Assembly (NCBI GenBank): GCA_026770585.1 | Contig: MU646399.1 | Location: forward strand, 638,504 to 649,871 | Origin: Baffinella frigidus | Lineage: Eukaryota > Cryptophyceae > Cryptomonadales > Baffinellaceae | Length of the DNA: 11,368 nt | Direction of reading: 5' to 3' | Shown: positions 5,793-11,248 of the stretch, in pieces | Numbering within the stretch: the first letter of the stretch is position 1 | How the letters are laid out: each line of letters begins with the position of its first letter | Notes under the pieces: generated by a model | The model's database searches: none | What the model saw: only the letters and a program-made list of their open reading frames with translations | Told to the model about the DNA's origin: nothing | Position numbers and translations under genes: made by a program

Positions 5793-8700
5793 CTGCGTGT
5801 CGTATATATACAGGTCAATTACTGCTCGTTTCGTATGTATACGGGTCAAATACTGCCCGGACGGTAATTCCATGCGGCCCCGCGAGCCCTGCGTTTCGTA
5901 TATATCCCTTAAGTGGCGAGTAGGTTCATACGCCCTACCGTAGGGCCCTAGGACCTGCCTGGGGCTTCCACGGGCGATTATTCGCCCGTTGGTCACTTAA
6001 GGGATATATACAGGTCAAATACTGCTCGTTTCGTATATATACGGGTCAAATACTGCCCGGACGGTAATTCCATGCGGCCCCGCGAGCCCTGCGTTTCGTA
6101 TATATCCCGTAAGTGGCCAGCGGGTCAAAATTAACCCGCAGAGGTCCTAGGCAGGTCCTAGGGCCCTACGGTAGGGCATATGAGCCTACTGGCCACTCAA
6201 GGGATATCCCTTAAGTAGCCATGCCGTCAAATTTGACGGCCAAGAGGTCCTAGGCAGGTCCTAGGGCCCTACGGTAGGGAGTATGAGCCTGCTGGCCACT
6301 TAAGGGATATACGGGTCAAACACTGCCCGTTTCGTATATATACGGGTCAAGTTCTGCGCGGAATGAGGGAAACGGTAACCCCCGCCAGCCCTGTTAAGGA
6401 CGTGCTGACAAATGGCTCAAAAGGCAGTTGGGCCTTCTCTGTGCACGTCTGTGTGCATCTGAGGGGGTGCACCCAATGCCCACAGGCACCTAGGGTCCTA
6501 TGCTGGTCCTAGGTATCACACGCTTCTCAAGCTGTCCGTCCATCTCTAGAGTCAAACGCGGTTTAGGGTTTAGGGTTTAGGGTTTAGGGTTTAGGGTTTA
6601 GGGTTTAGGGTTTAGGGTCTAGGATTTAGGGTCTAGGGTCTAGGATCTAGGGTCTAGGGTCTAGGATTTAGGGTTTAGGGTCTAGGGTCTAGGGTCTAGG
6701 GTCTAAGGTTTAGGATTTAGGATAGGGTTTAGAGTTTAGGGTTTGGGGTTTGGGGTTCAGGGTGAACCGGCAGCCGCCTTCCCAGACATGCACCAGGCGC
6801 GAGTGTCCGGGGAAGTGCGACTCGAACAGCCTGCGGTACCTGCGTCCATAGTGCCCAAAAGGTGAGAATGGTCAAACGGCGAGAGTGGTCAAACGGCGAG
6901 AATGGTCAAACGGCGAGAGTGGTCAAACGGTGAGAGTGACTCGAACAGCCTGCGGTACCTGCATCCACAGTGCCCAAAAGGTGAGAATTGTCACACGGCG
7001 AGAGTGCTCAAACGGCGAGAGTGGTCAAACGGCGAGAGTGGTCAAACAGTGAGAGTGGCTCGAAGAGCCGTCGGTACCTGCATACAGAGAAAGAGTGTGT
7101 TTCCCAGTGCACCCTCGCCTGGCGAATCATATCCATAGGACCCTACGGTAGGCAGCCCGTAGGGACATAGGGTCGTTCATAGGCGTATCCATCCCTTCAG
7201 TGCCCAGTAGGCTCTTGCGCCGTACGGAAGGGCCCTAGGACCTGCCTAGGGCGAGTTAGGGTGAATATTCGCCCTATGGGCACTCGAGGGACAACTGGGG
7301 TGTGGGTACCCAAGGCGGGGCTGCCCCCTGCGACGTCTGGGAGGGCGGCTGGGCGTTGGAGCCATTTCCTACTTTCAGGGTTTACAACGCCAGGAGTGGC
7401 ACCGGAAATCCCTTGGATAGGCGCGTTGCGAAACAGAAACTGTTAGGTGAAAACAGAACCTATTAGGTGACGAAACATAACCTATTAGGTGCCGCGATGC
7501 GAGTGTAAGTCTCTCTCACCTCCGCTGCCGAGCGAGGACGGGACACGATTGTAAACACTTTCACATGAATCCTTGAGGAAATGGACTTTTAAAATGAAAA
7601 AACTGAGACCGGATTTCCGGTCTCAGCTTTTAAAACCGTGCCTATTTGGCCCGACAGCGGTACCGATTAACACGAGAGTGGAAGCTCCTCGAGTTCATAA
7701 CCTACCCGGGGTCAGTTATCGCCAAGGTTACTGTGTAACCGGTTTCTCAAATCACCACAGATTGTTTTTCGACGTTTTCTTTTTGAGGGGGGCTGGAGAG
7801 GGGATGGTGTATGCAACAGATCAGGATTCCGGGTTTCGGGATTCCGGGTTTCGGGTTTCGGGTCTGCGGTTTCCGGGTTTTCAGGTTTCCGGGTTTCGGG
7901 TTTCCAGGATTCCGGATTCCGTGTTTCGGGATTCCGGGTTTCTGTTTTCGGGTTTTCGGGTTTTCGGGTTTTCGGGTTTCCGGGTTTCAAGTTCCCGGGT
8001 TTCCAGGTTTCGGGTTTCCCGGTTTCCGGGTTTCCGGGTTTCCGGGTTTCGGGTGTACCAAGCCTCCTCCTTGGTGTGCGGGGGGTTCTGGGCGGCGAAG
8101 GTTGCTTGCACAGAGGCAAATTCCTCGTCTGAAACCTCGCCGCGCGCGTGCTCTTGCAGCCTGAAGGGGAGGGGGGGGGGGGCGAATTTTGTTAAGTTGG
8201 TACACGTCGGCACGTTCCGGGATCCGGGTTTCGGGATTCGGGTTTCGGGATTCGGGTTTCGGGTTTCGGGATTAGTGTTTGGCACAAGGTCAGAATTAGG
8301 GCGTAGGGTTTAGGGTTTAGGGGTTAGGGTTTAGGGTTTAGGGTAAAGGGTTGAAGGTTGAGGGTTTGAGGTTTAGGGTTTAGGGTTTAGGGTTTAGGGT
8401 TTAGGGTTTAGGGTTTAGCGCAAGTTCAGGAATCCAAACGCACCGTTTCGGAGAGGGAGGGCACGGGTCTTGAAAGGGTTAGGGTTTCGGGTTTAGGGTG
8501 TAGGGTTTAGGATTTAATTTTGAGGGTTCAGGATTTGGGGTTTAAGGTTTGGGGTTTGGGCTTTAGGCTTTAGGGTTTAGGGTGTAGGGTTACGGGTTAA
8601 GGGTTCAGGGTTTTAGGGTTTAGAGGTTAAGGTTTAGGGTTTAGGGTTCAGGGGTTGGGGTTGAGGGGTTGGAGCTCAAGGTCTAGAGTTTGGGGTTCAG

Positions 8701-11234
8701 GGGTTGGGGTTGAGGGGTTAGAGCTCAAGGTCTAGAGTTTGGGGTTCAGGGGTTGGGGCTCAAGGTCCTTGGGTTGAGGGATTAGGGATTACTGTTCGAC
8801 CCACTTTGTCGCGACACAGCACTATCACAAAGTTGTCAAAGTTCACACAGTCAACAAAGTTGACTTGCATCCACTCCGGGGCAGATTCAACTTAAAATGC
8901 GATTTTTTGCTATCTTAAGGGGTGGTATTGGCCTGGCCATCTTAGGCTCGACACAGCTTTAAAATGGCACACAGAACAACACCTACAATAGCACAAAATA
9001 TTTCACAGTGATAAAATATTAAATATTTCACAGTAATAAAATAATAAAATATTTCACAGTGAAGCACGTGAGAGTACCGCTCCCTAGCTCTGTCCGAGTA
9101 AACTTGGGCGCGTCATTATTTCGCCCCCCCCCCGAAATTTTACAGGTAAATTTCATGGGGGGGTGTCAAATTTACCTGAGAAATTTCAGGGGGGGCGAAA
9201 TGATGACGCGCCCAACTTTACTCGGACAGATCTAGGCTCCCGGCACCCTGGCACTGCACCTTGATCCGGAAAACTGCAGCACTGTGAAACATTTTAAGCT
9301 ATCTTACGGGTTATTTTGTGTGCTATTTTAAAGCTATGTCGAGGCTAAGATGGCCAACACCACACCTAAGATGCAAAATCGCATTTTAAATTGAACAAAA
9401 TCGCATTTTAAAATGAACCGTTAAATTGTGAGAGTCTAGAACCGCTCGACCCAGTTGGTCTTCCGACGCAGAAGAAAAGGGCAGATACGCTATTTTAGGC
9501 ATAAAAGGAAGCCTTATCATAGCATGAATCAGGACAGATTCTGGTATGTTCTGAGATGACCACACGAGGCTATCCATGCGAACAGAATAAATCTCGATTG
9601 TAAGCGTGTGTGTAGTGATTTTCATGCGTTTGGCGCCCGAAAAGCGGGCGCCACGTGACCAATTCTCCCCACAAAACGCTACAATCGATTTTTATTGTGT
9701 TCGCATGGAAAGCCTCGTGTGGGCGGATCAGTCCCCGCGCCACTCAAAAGACTACACACAACACATGTGAACCGCAATTCCACGCCAGAGGGATCGAAAC
9801 ATCCACTTTTGACATCTTTCAAGGGAAACCCCTTGAATTCTTGTGGGAGTGTGGGCGAGTACCGCTCGACCCAGTTGGTCCCGACCCCCTCACACTGCAT
9901 CGCCTGGTCAAGGGTTTAGGGTTCAGGGTTTCGGGTTTCGGGTTTAGGGTTCAGGGTTCAGGGTTTAGTGTTGAGGGTTTAGGGTTTAGGGTTTAGGGTT
10001 CAGGGTTTAGGGTTCAGGGTTTAGGGTTTAGGGTTGAGGGTTTAAGGTTTAGGGTGTATGGGTTTGCCTTGGTTCGGAAGAGCAGCGGCCGCGGGATCAA
10101 CCCGGACCCCTGTTTTGGGGTTTCAGGTTTAGGTTTTAGTGTTTAGGGTTCAGGGGGTTCAGGGGGTTAAGAGTTTAGTGTTTAGGGTTTAGGGTTTAGG
10201 GTTTAGTGTTTAGGGTTTAGGGTTTAGGGTTGAGGGGGTTTGGGGTTTAGGGTGTAGAGGTTAGGGTGTAGGGCACCGGCGTGCATTCGCTCTCCGGGCT
10301 GGAGAAGATCTCGCGCAGAAACTGCTTCTCGTGCTTCCGCGTTGGGTCGCTCGCCACGATGCGCTTCGCCTGGTAAGACAGTCGGTAAGACAGTCGCCGA
10401 CAAGGTAAGGTAGTCACCTACAAGGTAAGACAGTCACCTACAAGACCTACGAGGTACGACTTCTTGTGCTTCCGCGTTGGGTCTGCTCGCCACGATGCGT
10501 TTCGCCTGCGCGGGGTAAGACAGTCACCTACAAGGTAAGACAGTCACATACACGACAGTCGCCTGCCGCAAGTGCCGTGGGTGTGCAGGGGTACCTCGCG
10601 CATAAACACGCGCCTCCTCCCAGGACCCTGCAATAGGCCAATGCCTAGGGCCCTATGCTGCTCTAGGGGGGGGGCTTTCTTGTGAGCGAGGTCACTCACC
10701 ACGATGAATTTAGCCTGCCGGGGGTTTGGGGTTTGGGGTTTGGGGTTTGGGGTTTGGGGTTTGGGGTTTGGGGTTTGGGGTTGAGAGTTTCGGGTTTAGG
10801 GTTTAGGGTTTAGGGTTTTAGGGTTTACGGCTCATGGAGGTTCAGGGTTTATTAGGGTTTATGGAGGTTTAGGGCTCAAGGGTTAGGGCTCAGGGTTTAG
10901 GGTTTAGGTTTAGGGTTTAGGGTTCACGGCTTCACCTCGGGAGAGCTGCTAAACCCTAAAGCCTAAACCAGGAGGTGGTAGGGGAGCTAAACCCTAACCC
11001 CCAACCCCCAAGCCGTAAACCCTAAGCCCTAAAACGGCATTCCCGAAAGGACTTCGGGGGAGACATGCAGAGGTCGCCTCAGGGTTTCGGGTTCCGGGGT
11101 TGTGCGTCGGGTTTGTCAAGTTTGAGTGTCAACTTTGTCAACTTTCGGGTGTGTCAACTTTGTCGACTTTTGACCTCGGGGGAGACGCGCATGCAGAGGT
11201 CGATGAAGTCCACGTCCAGGAACGGCTCCCGCGC
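5672..11234 (-). CDS. Unrecognised spliced gene, C-terminal part, at least six exons
   Basis: I do not recognise this protein. Reading right to left on the minus strand, exons 11234-11175, 10369-10277, 9894-9863, 8160-8059, 6839-6768 and 5792-5672 join with phases 0, 0, 2, 2 and 2, with no stop until TAG at 5674-5672. All junctions used are AG/GT. The visible part is about 160 residues, soluble and charged, with no membrane segment. It carries aromatic stretches such as FLDVDFIDLCMRVSPE, KEEAWYRRLFESHFPG and LVHVWEGGC, and an acidic tail MDPDGGNDAPVAN. The reading frame running unbroken over five splice junctions is the main evidence that it is real. The gene begins beyond the right edge, behind a (CT)n tract. 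Codons are GC-rich, unlike the repeats around them. A possible extra exon lies at 10068-10109. Confidence 0.75.
5903..6006 (-). mobile_element. Family B element, copy B4
   Basis: The element is 104 bp with TA ends within tatata. It carries the same ACGGGCGA-type inner hairpin as B1 (5970-5989), in reverse orientation. It is a close relative of B1. Confidence 0.93.
6103..6206 (+). mobile_element. Family B element, copy B5
   Basis: The element is 104 bp. The arms are TATCCCGTAAGTGGCCA and TGGCCACTCAAGGGATA. The inner stem GCGGGT/ACCCGC (6120-6139) is different again. Its right TA is also the left TA of B6. Confidence 0.92.
6205..6309 (+). mobile_element. Family B element, copy B6
   Basis: The element is 105 bp, in the same orientation as B5 and sharing TA 6205-6206 with it. 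The inner hairpin is a perfect 18-bp palindrome GCCGTCAAATTTGACGGC (6223-6240). Confidence 0.92.
6396..6560. other. Unassigned intron sequence with a family A core fragment
   Basis: The block 6489-6513 (cctagggtcctatgctggtc then ctagg) equals the right half of the A core without arms. The minus strand at 6428-6406 shares a word with 4184-4203. No exon seen. Confidence 0.5.
6561..6763 (+). repeat. Telomere-like TTTAGGG array in the intron after X6
   Basis: Eight perfect TTTAGGG units are followed by variants (TCTAGGG, TTTAGGA, TTTGGGG, TTCAGGG). On the sense (minus) strand it starts within about four bases of the X6 donor and reads CCCTAAA. Confidence 0.95.
6768..6839 (-). CDS. Unrecognised gene, exon X6
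   Basis: Seventy-two bases: one base, 23 codons, two bases. It encodes YRRLFESHFPGHSRLVHVW then EGGC and part of Arg. The acceptor is ctatggacgcag and the donor gttcac; a telomere-like array begins directly after the donor. The first 21 bases of the exon, with the acceptor, recur upstream at 6938-6958 and 7057-7077. Confidence 0.86.
6840..7100 (-). repeat. 119-bp higher-order repeat: X6 acceptor edge plus 17-bp units
   Basis: A block of exon edge and acceptor (ctcgaacagcctgcggtacc) followed by four 17-bp units (gtcaaacggcgagagtg) repeats at exact 119-bp spacing: exon edge at 6819-6839, copies at 6938-6958 and 7057-7077. The second copy has a changed exon part. 119 is seven times 17. Confidence 0.93.
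7135..7183 (+). repeat. Family C repeat, copy C3
   Basis: The block ataggaccctacggtaggca then gcccgtagggacataggg matches C1. Confidence 0.75.
7190..7293 (-). mobile_element. Family B element, copy B7
   Basis: The element is about 104 bp. The arms ATCCCTTCAGTGCCCA and TGGGCACTCGAGGGA differ from other copies at the same paired positions (GTGCCC/GGGCAC). The inner palindrome is AGGGTGAAT/ATTCGCCCT (7258-7275). The TA ends have decayed to CA. Confidence 0.88.
7294..7428. other. Unassigned intron sequence
   Basis: Open on the plus strand for about 60 codons but without splice context or recognisable protein; I see no supported feature. Confidence 0.4.
7429..7492 (+). repeat. ~21-bp tandem repeat, three copies
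   Basis: Three diverged units of gaaacagaacctattaggtg. Confidence 0.8.
7521..7626 (+). repeat. Duplicated segment M2 (empty site for B2) with hairpin
   Basis: Homologous to the reverse complement of 4694-4895 but without a B element. It ends in a perfect 10-bp stem CTGAGACCGG/CCGGTCTCAG with loop ATTT (7603-7626). The stem differs completely from that of M1. Confidence 0.88.
7822..8053 (+). repeat. GGGTTTCC/GGGTTTCG short-period repeat
   Basis: A 7- to 8-bp periodic repeat that directly follows the X5 donor on the minus strand (gtacacccgaaacccgg). It produces long open frames on both strands (GFRVSGFR, KPGNPETR) that are repeat translations. Confidence 0.95.
8059..8160 (-). CDS. Unrecognised gene, exon X5
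   Basis: One hundred and two bases: one base, 33 codons, two bases. It begins LQEHARGEVSDEEFASVQ and ends HTKEEA plus the first two bases of Trp. The acceptor cccttcag is preceded by a long C/T tract (8162-8182). The donor is gtacac, and (GAAACCC)-type repeats begin at once. Joined to X6 it reads KEEAWYRRLFESHF. Confidence 0.85.
8161..8182 (-). promoter_or_regulatory. Polypyrimidine tract of the X5 acceptor
   Basis: On the minus strand a run of about a dozen C, then tccccttcag, precedes X5: a strong 3' splice site. Confidence 0.75.
8217..8275 (+). repeat. GGGTTTCGGGATTC repeat
   Basis: A second, shorter block of the 7822-8053 type, lying upstream of X5 in the transcript. Confidence 0.9.
8297..8418 (+). 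repeat. Telomere-like TTTAGGG array
   Basis: About 15 heptamers, the last seven perfect. In sense orientation of the minus-strand gene it reads CCCTAAA. Confidence 0.95.
8477..8785 (+). repeat. Degenerate telomere-like array with a 49-bp higher-order repeat
   Basis: Variant heptamers (TTTAGGG, TTTGGGG, TTCAGGG, TTGAGGG). From about 8649 to 8767 a 49-bp unit containing gagctcaaggtctagagttt repeats (starts 8672 and 8721), i.e. seven heptamers long. Confidence 0.9.
8786..8815 (-). pseudogene. Copy of the exon X4 3' edge
   Basis: The minus strand reads gtcgcgacaaagtgggtcga, against gtcgggaccaactgggtcga in X4, and ends near a GT (gtaatc). Confidence 0.65.
9072..9082 (-). pseudogene. Minimal copy of the exon X4 donor edge
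   Basis: Minus strand gagcggtactc equals the last bases of X4 plus its donor. Short, but the same edge recurs at 9441-9460. Confidence 0.4.
9085..9234. mobile_element. Element I, inverted-repeat element nested in J
   Basis: The element is 150 bp flanked by cTAg on both sides. The arms ctgtccgagtaaacttgggc then gcgtcattatttcgcccc are nearly perfect inverted repeats. The inner part holds a second inverted repeat (caggtaaattt with aaatttacctg). Confidence 0.88.
9441..9460 (-). pseudogene. Copy of the exon X4 3' edge fused to H-d
   Basis: Twenty bases identical to the X4 end and donor start (accgctcgacccagttggtc on the plus strand), continuing directly into the middle of an H element. Confidence 0.7.
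9460..9559 (+). mobile_element. Family H element, right half (H-d)
   Basis: Aligns with H-b and H-c from cttccga through ctattttaggcat to ggtatgttctgagatga. The left arm is missing, replaced by the X4 edge copy, and the last bases are cut by L2. Confidence 0.78.
9560..9722 (+). mobile_element. Family L inverted-repeat element, copy L2
   Basis: Arms of about 52 bp: ccacacgaggctatccatgc at left and gcatggaaagcctcgtgtgg at right, both followed inward by cgaaca, aataaa and cgattgta. The inner hairpin TGGCGCCC/GGGCGCCA (9631-9653) has the loop GAAAAGC. Confidence 0.9.
9779..9838 (-). repeat. Dispersed repeat F, copy F2
   Basis: Matches F1 at 5218-5275. The minus strand is open here for 73 codons (9900-9679), which includes X4, F2 and part of the L2 arm; only X4 has splice support. 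Confidence 0.75.
9863..9894 (-). CDS. Unrecognised gene, short exon X4
   Basis: Thirty-two bases, ten codons plus two bases, encoding CEGVGTNWVE and the start of an arginine codon. The acceptor is aggcgatgcag and the donor gtactc. Its incoming phase 0 and outgoing phase 2 are exactly what is needed to connect X2 with X5. Copies of its 3' edge with the donor lie downstream at 9441-9460, 9072-9082 and 8786-8815, as for other exons here. Confidence 0.58.
9912..10058 (+). repeat. Telomere-like TTTAGGG array
   Basis: Mixed TTTAGGG, TTCAGGG, TTTCGGG and TTGAGGG units, between the X4 acceptor and the possible exon X3. Confidence 0.93.
10068..10109 (-). CDS. Possible exon X3 with a GC donor
   Basis: After the acceptor ccccaaaacag, 42 bases read in phase 0 as GSGLIPRPLLFRTK. 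This non-repetitive island lies between two telomere-like arrays. The phases would fit between X2 and X4. No GT donor exists; the only candidate is AAG followed by gcaaac, a GC-AG intron. X2 joins X4 equally well without it, so inclusion is uncertain. Confidence 0.3.
10115..10274 (+). repeat. Telomere-like array abutting the X2 donor
   Basis: Degenerate TTTAGGG units (TTTAGTG, TTCAGGGGG). In the sense strand the array begins about six bases after the X2 donor. Confidence 0.93.
10277..10369 (-). CDS. Unrecognised gene, exon X2
   Basis: Ninety-three bases, 31 codons, phase 0 at both ends. It begins AKRIVASDPTRKHEKQF and ends SSPESECTP. The acceptor is gtcttaccag and the donor gtgccc; telomere-like CCCTAAA sequence starts within a few bases of the donor. 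Two copies of its 5' edge with the acceptor lie upstream in the same intron, at 10460-10505 and 10691-10714. Confidence 0.78.
10371..10456 (-). repeat. 20-bp tandem repeat at the X2 acceptor
   Basis: Units of acaaggtaagacagtcacct, some shortened, run up to the acceptor of X2; the minus-strand form ends in ttacc, next to the acceptor AG. The same unit follows the edge copy at 10512-10551. Confidence 0.88.
10460..10505 (-). pseudogene. Copy of the exon X2 5' edge, frameshifted
   Basis: After the acceptor ccgcgcag it reads AKRIVAS, then a one-base insertion shifts the frame although the DNA continues to match X2 for another 25 bases. Confidence 0.82.
10512..10551 (-). repeat. 20-bp tandem repeat upstream of the X2 edge copy
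   Basis: Two units of the same ggtaagacagtcacctacaa repeat as at 10371-10456. Confidence 0.85.
10584..10692 (+). mobile_element. Family A element, copy A8, right end lost
   Basis: The left end is tgcaggggtacctcgcgcat, the core is normal and the right arm ends at tgtgagcgaggt, where a copy of the X2 edge begins. The last ~10 bases and the TA are missing. Confidence 0.85.
10691..10714 (-). pseudogene. Second copy of the exon X2 5' edge
   Basis: After ccggcag the minus strand reads gctaaattcatcgtggtgag tgac, matching the first 24 bases of X2 with five changes. Fused to the broken end of A8. Confidence 0.7.
10719..10932 (+). repeat. TTTGGGG then TTTAGGG array
   Basis: About eight homogeneous TTTGGGG units (10725-10783), then TTTAGGG and variants. 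The homogeneous run indicates recent local amplification of a variant heptamer. Confidence 0.93.
10953..11036 (+). repeat. CCCTAAA tract in opposite orientation
   Basis: Degenerate CCCTAAA, CCCCCAA and CCCTAAG words. It is C-rich on the plus strand, unlike the other arrays in this gene. Confidence 0.85.
11049..11076 (-). pseudogene. Copy of the exon X1 3' edge
   Basis: The minus strand reads cgacctctgcatg, tctcccccgaagtcc. It matches the end of X1 across its donor apart from a 4-base deletion and a changed base. Confidence 0.78.
11109..11171 (-). repeat. GTTGACAAA-type repeats after the X1 donor
   Basis: Repeated words agttgacaaagttgacac on the minus strand, starting at the X1 donor. Similar words occur at 8826-8870. 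Confidence 0.8.
11175..11234 (-). CDS. Unrecognised gene, exon X1
   Basis: Sixty bases, 20 codons, phase 0 at both ends, encoding AREPFLDVDFIDLCMRVSPE. The acceptor (ctccccccggcag) follows a long (CT)n tract on this strand and the donor is gtcaaa. The next intron opens with repeats of the type gttgacaaa. A copy of the exon end with a 4-base deletion lies at 11049-11076. Confidence 0.72.
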
Positions 11235-11248
11235 CTGCCGGGGGGAGC

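Larger units (their letters stand above)
5793..6395 (-). repeat. ~98-bp tandem repeat D: copies of the exon X7 acceptor edge, split by B elements
   Basis: Units consist of a tatata-flanked pair of acgggtcaaatactgcccg words plus the first ~30 bases of exon X7 and its acceptor. Exon-edge copies are at 5870-5898 and 6070-6098 (reading ARGAAW) and, partial, at 6371-6392. Spacing is 96 and 98 bp once B elements are removed. B4 sits at one unit junction and B5 plus B6 at the next, always in tatata. Confidence 0.88.
8886..9395. mobile_element. Element J, long inverted-repeat element with nested element I
   Basis: Arms of more than 100 bp are diverged but collinear: 8886-9010 against 9280-9395. Shared words include cttaaaatgcgatttt, ggccatcttag, cgacacagctttaaaat and tttcacagtg. 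The centre holds element I and, on the left, three aaatatttcacagt units. No open frame of note. Confidence 0.85.

Noticed and set aside
5614-5943. Plus-strand open frames of 94 and 109 codons
   Set aside because: They lie opposite exon X7 and its duplicated edges; no splice or family support on this strand.
5580-5996. A 138-codon minus-strand frame and a plus frame at 1728-2000, both starting MTNGRIIARGSPRQVLG
   Set aside because: The shared start is the translation of element B (copies B4 and B1). The remainder is intron or lies out of frame with exons X7 and B.
6902-7170. Plus-strand frames reading REWSNGES
   Set aside because: Translation of the 17-bp repeat.
7573-8313. A 246-codon open frame on plus, and long minus-strand frames over the same place
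   Set aside because: Most of it is translation of the GGGTTTCC/GGGTTTCG repeat. The start lies in duplicated segment M2, and the only protein-like part is exon X5 on the minus strand.
8444-8468. Possible 25-base micro-exon on minus (acceptor tttcaag, donor gtgcgt)
   Set aside because: It would feed phase 2 into X5, but its own start phase has no partner, the acceptor is weak, and X4 already connects X2 to X5 without it.
9386-9625. Minus-strand open frame of 79 codons
   Set aside because: Composed of L2, H-d and J arm sequence; no splice context or family resemblance.
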